A DNA stretch of 64,000 bases, taken from the NCBI GenBank assembly GCA_026724425.1, contig JAIUCV010000005.1, positions 32,399,784 to 32,463,783 of the forward strand, in the 5' to 3' direction. The stretch is from Erythrophleum ivorense. Its lineage: Eukaryota; Streptophyta; Magnoliopsida; Fabales; Fabaceae. Each line of letters starts with the position of its first letter. Position 1 is the stretch's first letter. Both the position numbers and the translations under genes were made by a program. The notes below the pieces were generated by a model, which was not told the DNA's origin, did not search any database, and saw only the letters and a program-made list of their open reading frames with translations. Shown piece after piece: positions 1 to 12,684 of the stretch.

Positions 1-51
1 GCAATAGAAAGTTGATTTTAATTTGTAATTGTATTATAATGGCTTGTATAA

Positions 52-363
52 CAATAAATCTTGCACTGTATTTTTATGAAGCAATATTTTAATACTGATT
101 TTATGAGTATGATTAAAAACATGTATGAAGTTGACATTGCAATATATTTTCTATGAAACAATATTCTTAACTTTGATTTATGAACATGTTTAAAAATCCT
201 AGAAGAAGTTGACATTGCAATCTATTTTCTATGAAGCAATATTTTAATTTTGATTAATAAGCATGATTAAAAACTTTGTATGAAGTTGACCTTGCAATAT
301 ATTTTTTTATGAAGTAATATTTTAATTTTGAGTCATAAGCATTATTAAAAGCCTTGTATGAAG
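52..363. repeat. 77-bp AT-rich minisatellite, about 4 copies
   Basis: Four diverged direct copies of a 77-78 bp unit. The clearest unit starts, at 131, 209 and 286, begin TTGACATTGCAAT or TTGACCTTGCAAT. Each unit continues with an ATGAAGCAATATTTTAA-like core and ends near GTATGAAG. The first copy is the most diverged. No open frame runs through it. It lies directly upstream of the FAR1-like pseudogene and may be older than it. Confidence 0.8.
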
Positions 364-599
364 TCAGTAGGTTCTATTTATTCCCTCAACCAATATAGTA
401 AGTTGCTAGCTCTATTTAGTATGGATTAAAAGAAGACTAAATTGATTGATTCATTTTGAATTAGCTTTTTTTCTCTAAGACTAATTAAGAGACTTAGGAA
501 GGAATCTGAAAGTTATTGATGACTTTACAAAGGTTCTCCCACCATGTAAGTGTTAGGCATTTTTTATATAAGTATGTTTATCATGTTCTAAAATAATTA

Positions 600-2690
600 T
601 GGAATTTGATTTTTAAGGAATCAAGTGCATCTAGTAGTTTGTCATTTGAAAATACTAATTTTGAATTAGACTTGAAGCCTAAAGTAGGAATGGTATTTGA
701 CAACTTAGGAATAGCTTGAAAGTTTTGGGTTGATTATAATGAGAAAGTCAGATTTGGAGTTAAAAAGCTACCAACAAAAACAAGAATGGCTCTATAATTA
801 CATGCAAATTTGTGTGCTACAAACAAAAAGTCTAATGTAAAGACAAAAGAGATCATCTAAATATCAATCATAAACTAGAAACAAGAACTAATTGTTTAGC
901 AAGGATGGGAATTACACACATGGGTGGAAAAATTTAAAGGAATAACTTTGTGGAAAAATAATAAACTTCATCTCTTAGAAACCATCCACATGTTAGCATC
1001 TTAGCGTAAGGTATCTGATGTTCAGGCTTATTAGATTGAGTTGGTAGATGAATATGGGCTTCAACAAAGATCATCATTTAAGTTAATAAGTAGACAAGTG
1101 AGAGAAATAGCTACTTTAAGCTATACTCGCTTAAATTAAAAAAAAAAAAAGTATCTTTGCATCAAAAGACAAAGGTGCTTGATGTATGAGGAAGCAAGTT
1201 GTTTGTTTGAATATTTCAAATAGATATGGATATGGATATGGATAAACAAATAACTAATGTATTTTGGATATGGATGAAAATCCATCATTCTATCATGCAT
1301 ATCAAATGGATATAGATGAAAAAATAATCAATGTATTCTAGGCTAATACAAGGATGCATATCAATTATGCCTACTTTGGTGATGTCATTTGCCTTGACAC
1401 AACATATTGTACGAATGGCCAACATAAACCAATTGCTTTGTTTGCCAAATTTAATCACTATAGAGAAATGATAATCTTTAGGGCAGTGTTATTGTATGAT
1501 CAGACAATTGAGTCATTTAAGTGATTATTCGAAACTTTCTTTGAAGCCCACGATCAAAAAAGGCCATAAACTATATTTACCAATCAAGATCAAGCAATGG
1601 TCAGAGCAATACATGAAGTGATGCCTGACACATGCCATATATTATGTATATGGCATCTGTTGCAAAATGGCATCAAAAGCTTAGGCAATTTGATGAAAAA
1701 AGTCTCTCACTTCTTAAAAGACTTTAAGGCTTGCATGTAGAGTTATGAAGATGAAGAATAGTTTGACACGACTTGGAGTAGCTTGCTTTGTATATATGAG
1801 GTACGTGATAATATATGGTTGACATAGGTCTATAGCATAAAAGAAAAATAGGCTACTTGTTACATGAAAAAAAACATTGACACTTGATATATAAAGTACA
1901 TAACTCAATACAAGCTTAAATTCATATATAAAGAGTTGGATGAATTTAGACTTGAATATCATTCAATTCTTTAGACACTCTAAAAAGGTGGTAGAAGACA
2001 AAAGATATAATAAATTAAAGTATGAATTTGACTCATGACAAAAATTATCCAAGTTGAAAAGTTAGCATTCACTGATGTTGCACAAATTTACACTTACCCA
2101 ATTTTGACTTATTCTAAGAAGAGTAGGACAAATATGTAACTACATATATGAAGTATAAGAATAAGACTACACTTTATTACTTTGGTTGGTAAGAAAAGAA
2201 AGTAAATAGTTTCATCTAACCAATGTGACAATTCCATTTATTATAGCTGTAAAATATTTAAGACCTCTGGTATATTATGTTATCATGTTTTGAAGGTACT
2301 TAATGTCATGGATATTAAATTAATGTTTGATTAGTATATTTTAAAAAGGTGGACTAAACAAGTTACAAGTAGTATTATTCATGATGTTAGTGCACTAAGA
2401 TTGAAGGAGATGCCAAGTTAGCCACTACATAACGCTATGGACAACTTTGTCCCCAACTTATAAAGCTAGCAACCAAAGCATCTAGTAGTTACAAAGCATT
2501 CATGTTGTAAGTAAAGTTATCGATGAGTTGAGTAAACAAGTATTTGAGATATTTAGTCACTAAAGAAGTTTGGACAATGACATGGTGCGCATCACAATTA
2601 ATGCGAGTAATAGTGGAAGAGTGGCATAAGTAAAGGGCTCCAAGAAGAAAGAGGGAAGAAAGGGAAAAAAACATTAAAAAAGCTAGGTTG
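600..2690 (+). pseudogene. FAR1/FRS-like (Mutator transposase-derived) pseudogene
   Basis: Conceptual translation across several frames gives the domain order of the FAR1/FHY3/FRS family. First comes an N-terminal FAR1 zinc-binding region (about 640-800, with PKVGMVFDN and FWVDYNEKVRFGVKK). Next is the linker that ends ..SFKLISRQV (about 960-1100). The MULE transposase core follows (about 1350-1690), with YFGDVICLDTTY, REMIIF, DQTIESFK, TIFTNQDQAM and a WHLLQN-like segment. A SWIM zinc finger with its trailing KVLNVMDIK-like helix lies at about 2215-2375, and a basic KR-rich tail ends near 2690. Family members are either MULE transposases or domesticated transcription factors involved in phytochrome signalling. 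This copy has many in-frame stops and several frameshifts, so it is not functional. I cannot tell whether it was a MULE transposase or a duplicated FRS gene, because no terminal inverted repeats are evident. Confidence 0.85.
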
Positions 2691-4657
2691 AGAATCTACT
2701 AGATAGACAAAAGAAATCTCAACGTGCTAATATGCATCAAAGTCAATCATCCTTGGTGTATAAGATCATACTTGTCACCATTTATTTAATCAACTTCTTT
2801 ACTTTCATTGAATAAATAAACATTTTTTGTTCACTTTGTAGGATAATGAAGCCACTTTAAGCCAGTGTTGTCTAGACCATCTTATTTAACAACTCCAGTT
2901 AGTAGTGCCTACCCTCAAATAGCCAACAACATTCACCCAAACATTAAATTCAATAAGTGAGAGGATCTAAGATTATTAATTCCTCTAGTATTCCTTAAAA
3001 CCCAATTACTTATCTTTTACTTGCTTTTAATAATATTAATTTTGCTAGTCTAAGACTCTTATTAACCTACAAATATTTTTTAAATTAACTTTAGGTTTTT
3101 TATTTAGTTGATTCCCTATTCCTATATGAAATTTGACCAAGTGCAAATTATGCCCAAATTTTACTTTTGACAATGCAAGGTTAATAAGCATATCCTCATC
3201 CTATTAACAAAACATTCAGTTTATCACAACAAATATCCTATACTTATATTATTCAATCTATGGCCTATTTTCAATTTCCTTGTCTTAAGTTTAATTAGAA
3301 AATCCAAATCAATCTAACTATTGACTAGATAATTAGAAGCAATAAGATCAACATTGAATAAACAAAACTAAATATTACTAATTGCAAGAAAAGAAAGTAA
3401 TAGATTCCTAATTCCTACTAAGGTTTATAACAATCTTGGAAACAAAAATTTAGCTACAAATAAACATGAAATCGAAAATCAAATTTAGAATTAACAAGGA
3501 GTTTGGCATCAGGAAGTTAAAGAGAAAAAAAGAAGTAGGTGGATCCATGCTAGACTCCGTTTCCTCTGCAAAGCTTTGAAAAATCCCCACTCTTTAGTAC
3601 TCTTAAAGTTCTCTCTTATACTTAGGAATAACTCAAAAAAGTTGTATATCGCTAAAGTCTTGAAGCCCCTTTTTAAAAGATTCCCAAACCCTAATACTTA
3701 TCAAATACATTGCTAATAGGTCTCAACTTTGTATTACCCCTACAAAATAATTGATTCCTAATTTATGCAACTATAAATAAAAATTTGTTATTTAAAATAC
3801 CAAATATTTGCAAAATTAAGTTATTTGTAATTCTAATAAAAACTTGTATGAAATAAATTAATTTTCTTCTCAAATTGAATTATTTGTTTTATAAAATTCA
3901 TCCTAAAATATGCAAAATATCTTGAAATAATGAGAATTAACACCTTTATAAGCCTTTTAAGAGAGAAAATTCCACCATTTGTTAAGTGAAACTTTCTAGA
4001 GTGCTTTGGATAACTATTAAAAACAAATTTGCTTGAACCTTGTAGCAACTTGTGAGGCAAATATTGCTTTAAGGATAATGCATTTAGCACATGTTTCAAA
4101 GCCTACAAATTGTGTTTTCTAAGTCCATCCATATACCATTTCGTGATAGAGACAATAAACTATATCCTAACCTAATGAAATCTTGTGAGAAAGACATCTT
4201 AATAAAGTTATAGAGCATACTTAATTATACTTTACTCTATTTGGGGTGTCTCCTTCCTTAGGTCCAACAATGATCAAACAACGTTGATTGCTTTCTTCAC
4301 TCCTTTGAAGTACTCAAGCATCATCACTACTTGTATCTCCAAAATATCATAATCAATGATAACTTTCTAGTAAAACCTTAAGAAAACAAAAAATTAAATA
4401 AGAGAAAACTCTTTCTTAAATACAAATAATAAACAAAGACAATAAACTTAGGAAATAAAATATATAAAAGACAAATTTGCAAACAATATATTGCTCGATA
4501 TCTACCAATACAACAACAAAATTAATAAGTTTTAGGAGGTGCACCATAAGTAAAAAGAAACAATAAAACCTCATAAAGGTCACTAGCCATTGGCCTAAGT
4601 CTAGACATAATAAATGCATTTATAAAATTAGAACAACTCCCCAACCTTGTGTATCCC
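2691..4657. other. AT-rich intergenic stretch, no gene recognised
   Basis: All frames are broken. Open runs on the minus strand at 3833-4099 and 4416-4619 are hydrophobic or low-complexity and match no family I recognise. I see no terminal repeats here. The stretch ends at the target-site duplication of LTR A. Confidence 0.5.
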
Positions 4658-4662
4658 ACCTT
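4658..4662. repeat. Target-site duplication ACCTT (left) of LTR A
   Basis: ACCTT immediately precedes TGTAATGTTCG at 4663. The same ACCTT follows the terminal TGTGACA at 27083-27087 (right copy 27088-27092). A perfect 5-bp match 22.4 kb apart identifies 4663-27087 as one original insertion later split by other elements. Confidence 0.85.
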
Positions 4663-4949
4663 TGTAATGTTCGATATTTCGTAAAAACATGAGTCAGTTT
4701 GAAAAGCAAATCCCCTTAGATGGGTGATTTAAGCCAAATAAAATTTGAATAAAATTTTAAATAATAAAAAATAAGAATTTAAGTTTTGAGTTACCTAGAA
4801 ATCGAGCCCGAAGTTGTTCAAAAAATTTGCCGAAAGTCTAGTGGTATTTTAGTAAATATGGGTACTTTTTGAAAAACTCACATGAGTGCTTTTTAAATAA
4901 AAAATGTAAGGTATCTAGGATTCTTAGAAGCCCTAAAAACCATAAGAAG
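4663..4949 (+). mobile_element. Solo LTR A, left part (outermost gypsy LTR)
   Basis: It starts TGTAATGTTCG and aligns along its length with the first 300 bases of the chromovirus LTR at 5218, for example through the shared AAATTTGAATAAAATTTTAA run. It breaks off at ..CATAAGAAG, where LTR B begins, and resumes at 23816. Both ends and the TSD are intact but no internal region or second LTR is present, so this is a solo LTR produced by LTR-LTR recombination. It is the oldest layer of the nest. Confidence 0.85.
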
Positions 4950-5217
4950 TGTAACGAACGTAATTTCCGTAAAATGATGAAATGAGTCATATAAAAGCAA
5001 ATCCTCTTAAATGAACTAGATAATGTCCTAAAAAATTTGGGCAAAGTTCTAGACTCCTAAAAAATTTGGGTAGAGTTCTAGACTCCTAAAAATGAAAATT
5101 TTAGGCTCAAACGGAAAGAAAAACAGAGCTAAGATGGTAAAACAAATTGTGACGAAAACTAACGAAACGTAATGACATTTTTGTAAATAAGTGCAACTCT
5201 TGAAAAAAAATAAGAGA
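4950..5217 (+). mobile_element. Solo LTR B, left part (second layer)
   Basis: It starts TGTAACGAACG inside LTR A and is interrupted at 5217 by element C. The sequence continues at 20428 and ends at ..GGTATGACA (23815). Its first 260 bases match, in reverse complement, the minus-strand LTR G at about 46750-46990, which confirms that this is an LTR head. Its flanks AGAAG (4945-4949) and GAAAG (23816-23820) are only an imperfect TSD, in keeping with age. The internal duplicated AAAAAATTTGGG..GAGTTCTAGACTCC (about 5030-5090) is a short local repeat. Confidence 0.75.
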
Positions 5218-8200
5218 TGTAATGCCCGGTACGTTATACAATCACTAGAACAAGCCAGTTTAAAAAGAAAGTCCTCTGAGATGAGTGCTTCAAGGCTAAA
5301 TAAAATTTGAATAAAATTTTAAATAATAGAAAATAAGGATTTGAGCCTTGAGTTGACCAAAAACTAAGGTTGAAGCGATTCAAAAAATTTGTCGAAAGGC
5401 CAGTGGCATCTTCATAAATAAGTGTAATTTTGGAAAAACACCTAGGAGAGCTTTTTAAATGGGACTTTTGAGTTGCCCAAGGTTCTCAAAGGCCCCAAAA
5501 ACCATAGGAAGCCCCAGGATCAGTAAAGCCCCTCCGGTGTACTCTTTTCAACGTCGGTTGACCCGAACTGTGATCGATTCGTTCGGGAAGGTTTTAGCTC
5601 TGATTTGAGTGATTCCAAAGGTATTTTAATAAATTAGGAACATAAATTTTATGATGGAAAAAATGGTTCTAAAAAAGGAGCTAAAACGAAGCCGAAACAA
5701 AATTACCATTACGGAAGGGCAAAATTAGAATTTATGGTTTCTTGAATGTTCTAAAGAGTTCCACACTTTTCTCCTTTCTTCTCCTCTTTAATGAGCACGA
5801 CCCATTCTGCCCAAAATATAGAAAAACTTCAGCTCTCTTAGGTACACCAAAGGGAGGAGAAAAAGAGGAAGAAAGACAAGGAAAAACTAGGTAATTTCAT
5901 GAAATTTCTTGCTCCATCTTCCTCCAATCTTGTTCTCCTCTCTTCCTCCTTTCTTTCCATGGATTTTTTGAATGATTTGGTTCTGTTTTTCACCCATACC
6001 TAAGGGGAGAATTTCAAATTTGCTAAGGAGAAGAGAATGAAGGAGAAAGACACTTGAAAGCTCACATGAACCCTAGGTAATCTTTGCTTTTTGTTGCATC
6101 TTCTCTTCCCCCTCCCTTTGTGTATATTTCAGCCAAGACCAGAACCAAAGGAGGGGAGGATGTTCTATCCAAATACAAGGAGGGAACAAGGGTTTTTGGC
6201 CATGGGGAGATGGAATATGGCAAAAAATTTTAAGAAAAATCAATAGAAAATAAGTTAGAAAAGTGTAATATTTTCTAGGGTTTTGCAAAATCTGATTTTA
6301 TGTGAATATTTCCTTGGCTATTTGAATGTTTCCTTGAGCTCCTAAGACCTTTAGAAAGCCTCTCAAGTGGCTCTCCCATCAAGGAAAAATCACAAAGTTT
6401 ATGAACCTCCATTATGGTGCATATTTTGGTCAAGCTAGGTTCATTAGGCTAGGGAATGTTTTAATTTGTTCTAGCCTTGGTTTGGGACTTTATATGATGT
6501 TAAAAGATGGGAGAAACCATTGGAAAAAGTTTAGAACCCTTAGGTTGGGAGATAAGGCAATGGCTTCCATAATGTAACCTTATGAAGCAACATGGACCTA
6601 GGTTTGTGAAAGTGAGTGTGTGATAGCTTCAAACACCTTAAATGAGGTCAAGAGGTCTAAATATGGCAAGAGAATGGAACTAAGAATGTTAATTATGGTA
6701 GTTGCTTCATTAGGTCCTTAATGGAACCATATTGTGACAAATAGAACAAAGTGTAGTCTTAAGAGTGAGTTGGATATCATAACTTGTTCCAAGAGTATAA
6801 TTAAGTGTTGTTTATTGTGAATAGGCCAAGGAAATCTAACCCCACCTCCTTGTGTTTGTGGAACCGAAAAGGAGAAGAAACAAGCAAAGTAAATCTTAAA
6901 TTTACACCAAGGTAGCTCTCTACCTTTTCTTGTTGCATTTTCTTATTGCATATGGTGTCATTGTGTGTTTGTGTGTATGTTTATATGTTTGAGACATGCC
7001 ATTTGATGGTATGTTGCTATTTTGGTACCAATATGCTTTCTCGAATGTCTTTGAATGGTGGAAATGGCTCATAAGGGTGAGGTAGTGCCAAAAGTGCCTT
7101 AATGTGAGTGAGAAGATGCCAAAAGTCTCATGGCATGGGTGAGACAAGGCCAAAAGTCTCTAGGATGGGTGAGGCTAAGTCAAAAGTCCCAAGAACCAAG
7201 AGTGAGGCAATCCAAAAGTCCTAGAAATGGGGTGAGGCTAAACCAAAAGTCCCTAGAGCTCATTCTTGTGCTTGACATGAGTTTGTGACACAAAAATGTG
7301 AAAGATGAATGCTTCATAGATTAATTGATTGCATACTTGTACCTTTGACATGTTTTATGCCTTGAAGATGTGCTTGAATAGGTGTATGAGCTATTGAGAT
7401 TCAATGAATCTCACCCCCTCCTTTCTCTCATCTCATATGATCTAGGTGGAGTTCAATATCCAAAAGATAGAAGCCAAGGAGCTTAAATCTCCATCTCTTA
7501 GCAAATCTTTCTATTTTTGATGTACTATGATGTCTAGAATGTCAAAGTAGATATGTAAATATTATTTTTAAGTCATGACATTTTGAACAAGTGTAAAACT
7601 ATGTAAAGTTAGTGTATGTATCAAGAATAGAGTTTAATGAATAGAATTGTGTATTTTGACCACTTGGGAGCCCACTTGTGCATGTATGTTTATGGAAGTA
7701 ACATGGTGAATTTAAGTTGCATGAGGGTTCAGACCTTATGAGGGACTTATTTATGCTATATTTATGCTTTCTAAGTTGCTCAAATGTGTGTGGAACAATG
7801 GATGGCTCTTGTGAACCAAATTTGCCTCCTGTTGGGACCAAAATTGTTATATTCTTGAGTTATGGTAAAGTCTGACCAAATGACCTCTTCTTGACTTAAA
7901 ATTTTTCATGCAACTAGATCTTGCCTAGAGATTTTTGGGAAGTAAAAGATCATGTCATCTGGAGGTCTCTGGAATTTTCTATGATTTTTCAAAGTTGGTA
8001 TCAGAATTTCGGATTTGCACTAGTATTGTTCATTTGGTTAGTTGTGAAATTGTGTCATCCGAGGGGCAAACGTGGTCCAATAGCTACAAAATCTTATATG
8101 CAGCAACTAGGCATTCACAATGACTTGTAGCAATTAGAAACACCTCATTTGGAGTTTTGAGCTAAGAGATATGAATTTTTGAATTTATGAAACAACAACA

Positions 8201-9027
8201 GTAGTGTAGCACGACCTGAGTCACTGTTCCATTGAATTTCAGTGGCTAAATGTGCTTTCTCTAGTCTAATTCTATTTTTACATAACATTCATATATTTCC
8301 AAATTGGTATCATTTACATGGATTGGATTTTTTTAGAATTAATTGGACATTTTCGAAGTTTATAGTAGACACTTGCATCAGTACCAATAGCTGTCCAAAC
8401 CTTTGCCCCTTTTCGCATGTCAAACGCTTCCTGTGTTATATTTCATGGCCTGAAAATATTTTTAGAATAAATTAGACATGTGTAGCTTTCTATAATGACC
8501 AAGAATACATGATTCCAAATTTTCTAGAATTAGTTATGAATTCTGAAACTTCATATCAGTAAACTAAATCGATGGCCCAGACAATAGCGACCTCAATGGC
8601 TTTTCGGATGTCAAATGTTCTCCCCTTAATGATTCATGAGCTGAAATTATTTTTAGCATGTAGAGATTTTTGGAATGACAGATTTTTTTGAGTTTTGATT
8701 TTTGTGGATTTAGTTATGAATTTTTGAAGTTGTGACAGAAAAACTGAGAATGTGGCTGAAAATAATAGTGTGAGTTTGATGCTCCCCTTTGAATTCCACG
8801 AGTTGTGGGTCAACTTTGGTGTTGCAAATGAGTTGTATGTATGTAATTAAATATGAGAATGTGATGTATGAACTCATATGATCTGCGTGACACCGAATAG
8901 AATTTTCATACGCTACGCAACACAAAATAAGGCATTATTCTAATGTCATCTTCCATTCCCTTTTATGCAATTCATCATGGGAAACTTAGAAATGATAAGA
9001 AACAAGATAGAAATATATAGTGTTACA
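5218..9027 (+). mobile_element. 5' LTR of chromovirus C (3,810 bp)
   Basis: It begins TGTAATGCCCGGTACG and ends ..ATAGTGTTACA, directly before the primer binding site. It aligns over its whole length with 16631-20427. By-eye divergence is uneven: roughly 8% in a window near 5600-5770, about 4% near 6640-6850 and under 2% near 7580-7820, with mostly transitions. It contains the internal CCAAAAGTCCC minisatellite (7075-7258) and CT-rich leader-like tracts near 5770-5960. Short open frames in it (for example 7921-8130) recur in the other LTR and look non-coding. Confidence 0.93.
7075..7258 (+). repeat. LTR-internal minisatellite (5' LTR of C)
   Basis: About five to six direct copies of a 30-38 bp unit with core GGGTGAGGC..CCAAAAGTCCC. 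The unit is present at the equivalent place in every large LTR of this family in the window, but copy number differs. The 3' LTR of the same element lacks the unit that contains AAATGGGGTGAGGCTAAACC. Confidence 0.85.
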
Positions 9028-9032
9028 TTTTA

Positions 9033-9044
9033 TGGTATCAGAGC
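9033..9044 (+). promoter_or_regulatory. Primer binding site (initiator tRNA-Met)
   Basis: TGGTATCAGAGC lies five bases downstream of the 5' LTR end. It is the complement of the 3' end of plant initiator methionine tRNA, the standard primer for minus-strand synthesis in gypsy and copia elements. Its position fixes the LTR/internal boundary. Confidence 0.92.
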
Positions 9045-9858
9045 AAAGGTTCAGGCACTTTTGCTCGACATTTGATTCTTGGATGGTATATTTGGCTTAT
9101 TTTCGGGTGGTTTTCGGATGGAATATCTATGTATGTGTGTTAAAAATTATGTTGTGGGCTAAAGGCTGTGATTTTTTTTTTAGTAAAGATGGTTGAGACT
9201 CGGAGAGGCAGAGGCAGAGGCAGACCACCTCTAGAACCTGAGGTTGAGTTTGAGGATCCAGTGCGGCCTATTAAGGAACGGATTGACCAGTTTGAAAATG
9301 TCATAGCCCAGCAACACTATATGATCCAGCAACAGCATAAGATGATTATGCAGTTGCAAGGAGCCCTAGTTAGGCAAGAAGAAGCCAGAAGAGAGGCCCC
9401 TCCGCTGCCTCCGCCTCAGCCATCCACCTCCAGTGCACCCCAACCTTCCACTTCCGGTGCTCCACCCCCACCTCCCCAGGAACCAGTTCAAGCTCCGCCA
9501 TCTATCCAAAACTATTGAATCAATTCAGAAAGAACAATCCGCCTGTGTTTGACAGAGAGCTAGATGCAGACAAGGCGGAGGCCTGGGTGAGAGAGATAGA
9601 GAAAATCTTCACAATGATGGATTGCACCTCAGAACAAAAAGTTCAACTAGCTACTTTTATGTTATGAAAAGAAGCTGATAATTGGTGGCTCAGTGCAAGG
9701 CCTTTAATGGAGGCTAGGAATTTACAGATTACTTGGAAAAACTTCTTAGTACAATTTTATGAAAAGTATTTCCTCAGTTCTGTGAGGAAACAAAAAGAGG
9801 TGCAATTTATGGGATTGAAGCAGATAGATGACATGACTGTAGACCACTACGTGGCAAG

Positions 9859-12684
9859 TGTAACACCCCATAATTAATTAAGGTGTTAATCATGGATTAG
9901 ATTAATTAGGAATAATTAATATGGGTTGAGATTTAATTGAGATAGAAATCCTATCTAGGCTTAAATTAATAGATCATGATGAGAGGCTAATGGAGGCCCA
10001 ATGGGTTAGGCGCAGACCCAACCCAATTTAGTGTGATGGAGGCCCAAAATTTACCTTGTATAGACTCTTCTAAGTGGGCCCAATAACCCTTGTGCAAACC
10101 CACATTCTTGAGCTCTTCAAACTTGGCCCAAACTTAATTAAACTTCAGTAACCCAATGTATAAGAGCTGGCCCAACAAAATTATGTAGCCCAACACTTTA
10201 AAAACTGGCCCAACAAGCAAAAACCTGAAGCCCATTAAGAGATGGATCTTGGAGCAACCCATGACCCACATTTGACCCAACTTAAACCCTAATACACAAG
10301 CCTCTCCCTCACACTTGTTGAAACACAAAACACAAAGAGAAAATTCGGAGCTTGGAGAGGAGGCTAGGGTTGGGGGCACTAATTCTGCATTTTCTCACAT
10401 TTAGAGCAAGATTCAGCCAAGGTAATAGTTATATAACTTAATCCCCTCATCTTCCTCTTTAATTTGGTCCAATTAGTTTTTCATTTGGAGCATTTTCACT
10501 CTATCCAAAATATGAAATGTGGGAATTTGGGAATTTTCTTGGTAAAATTCGTAGGTTGAGGTTATGGCTGACATTGGGTGAGTTTAAACCCTCCATTATG
10601 ATGCTTCAATTGTTAATTTAAGACCCCTATAACTGATTTAAAAAATGGGTATTAATTATGTACGAATTTGCTTGGGATTTTGGGTGGAATATTGAGTTTT
10701 CTGGTGGAAGACAATTTAATCCGAATTTGGGACTTATAGTGGCTGAGTAAGTGATTCTTAGGTAGTCATTAGCATCTTAAATTCTTTGGGTATTGATTGT
10801 AACTGTTAATGATGAATTAGAGTAGTAATTCTATGATGCTATGGTTATAGGAGGATTTCTGCACCATTGGTGACTGTTGCAAGTGTCTACAAGTGAGGTA
10901 ACCGGGTTATATCAATTCCATGTATATATTTGATTTAATTTCATATGTTGCTGTATATGAATGATTTGAAATGTTGAATGAATTGGTTAGCTATCTGTTG
11001 AATTATGATTGGACCTTGTGAGTTCATGGTAGAGCTGTGGTGCGGCTGCCACCCGTGCATGTGCTTCGATCGAGCACCGGGTTATGATCAAACCCAGATG
11101 CACTGAGCTCCGGTTGTGCTCAATAGGGAGTAAGTGCCGTGGACGGGCCTTTCCCGGTGTTAATGGCCTTTAACATGTGATAATATGATTGCTAGTATGG
11201 GATAGTAATCATCATAGCCCAATTGTTTCATTTGCTGATATGATGGATGTGATTCTGATGTTGATTTTGATTTATGCTTATATGTTAATTAAATTGGATA
11301 TATGATGGAATTGCCTTGGTTACTGAGATTTATATCTCACCCCATTTTATGGGATTAATATTTCAGGTGAAAGTTCCTCGGGTAAGGATAAGGGTAAGCA
11401 AGTAGATGAACATCCATGAGCTGAGGCCGGGTGTGGGGAGCTACACTTGGTCTGAGTAAAATAGGATAGATGCAATTTTGTTATTAGTTTACATAGCATC
11501 ATCATGTAATCATGTTGCCAAGTGTAGGCGTTTATATTTTGTTTGATTGAAATGTTATCGTTAAGGATTCAAGTCTCATTATAGTTGAATATTAATGTAT
11601 GAACTTATAGCATTATATATTTGTAGTTTTGCTGAAATTGTGATATGGATCATTATATGGGAATCATAGTCATATGATGCCTTGGATGTAAGCTATTGTT
11701 GAATGGAATCTCTATAGAATTTGCATGGGATGGAAATTGCTGCTAATGCATGTGATCTTGCTGTCATATATTCATGAATTTGCTAATATGAGCTAGTGGA
11801 ACAAGTAGGAAGTAGTGTTTAAGTTTTGCAATGGTAATGGATGGATTGATGGGTAAATAGGGTAGATAAACACCATTAGGACCACATAAAACAAGGGTAG
11901 GTGGACCTAGAGTATTTCTAAGATGAGATTTGGAGTGCAGAGGGCGAAATTTGGGTAATATGGTCACAGGAGGGAGTTCCGCCGCGGCTAAAAAGGCTTC
12001 GCCACAGCCAAAGGAGAGACAGAGCCGAAAGGCGCCGCGCCATAACCAATCCCGCCGCGGTGCAAATTGAAAAAAAATTGCCCAGGAGGGTAACAGAACC
12101 AAAACTCGTCGCGGCGCATTATGTCCTGCCGCGGCGCGAGTCAAGAAAATTAAATAAGAGTGGGACAGAAGCAAAACTCGTAGCGGCGCGAATATATTGC
12201 GTCGAGGCGAGAATCCTGGGAGTTGAGAGCAGTAGTTCCAGAAGGTGTTCCACCGCGGCACCACATAAGTTAGCCGCGACGAAGGTCCAACTCGCCGCGG
12301 CGAATTTATCCAGTGATTCCAGAAAGTAACTTGGCCGTGGTGGGGAAGGTTTAGGCCACGGCGTAAGTCCCCAACCTACTCTTTTGAACTTAGAAACCCC
12401 AATTTCTCCATCGGTAATGGTATGAGATTATATAGGAGTACTTGTGGAAGGTCATTGGGTATTGAAACTGATGAATGGTTGTATCATAAATCCCTTAGGG
12501 TAGAAGGATTCCTTTTATGCAAATTTTGATTTGTGTGGTGGTATGATGATGACCCTAACATCAAGGTTTAAATTTTTCCTATTTTTTCACCATGTGATAG
12601 ATTGTAACCACTCAAACCTTGATAATTAATTATTAATCGTACATTTAATCATAATTACAATGATAACAAGGTAGGGTTGTCACA
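9859..12684 (+). mobile_element. Solo LTR D (2,826 bp) inside gag, different family
   Basis: It begins TGTAACACCCC and ends GGTTGTCACA. It is flanked by the perfect 5-bp duplication GCAAG (9854-9858 and 12685-12689). Removing it and one GCAAG restores reading from the gag segment MTVDHYVA into the next gag segment. There is no PBS, PPT or coding domain, so it is a solo LTR. The sequence is unrelated to LTRs A-C except for its TG..CA ends. It is richer in GC in its last third (11940-12360), where CCGCGG-centred palindromes cluster. The open frames at 11764-12264 (minus) and 12060-12329 (plus) fall in this GC-rich patch and look like by-products of composition. Confidence 0.92.
11975..12365. 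repeat. Array of CCGCGG-centred palindromic motifs in LTR D
   Basis: About ten GC-rich cores spaced 20-50 bp apart. Examples are CCGCCGCGGC (11980-11989), GGCGCCGCGC (12031), CCGCCGCGG (12052), CTCGTCGCGGCGC (12105), CTGCCGCGGCGCGAG (12126), CTCGCCGCGGCGAA (12291) and a decayed GGCCGTGG/GGCCACGG pair near 12333 and 12354. The surroundings are ordinary AT-rich LTR sequence. Confidence 0.8.

Noticed and set aside
7921..8130. Open frame repeated in both LTRs of element C (also 19303-19512), which might suggest a conserved small protein
   Set aside because: The two LTRs are copies of each other, so recurrence is expected. The other family LTRs (20428-27087, 36360 region) do not keep the frame.
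11764..12264. 166-codon minus-strand open frame, the longest in the window
   Set aside because: It lies in the GC-rich palindrome array of solo LTR D, overlaps an open frame on the other strand and shows no domain. Composition explains it.
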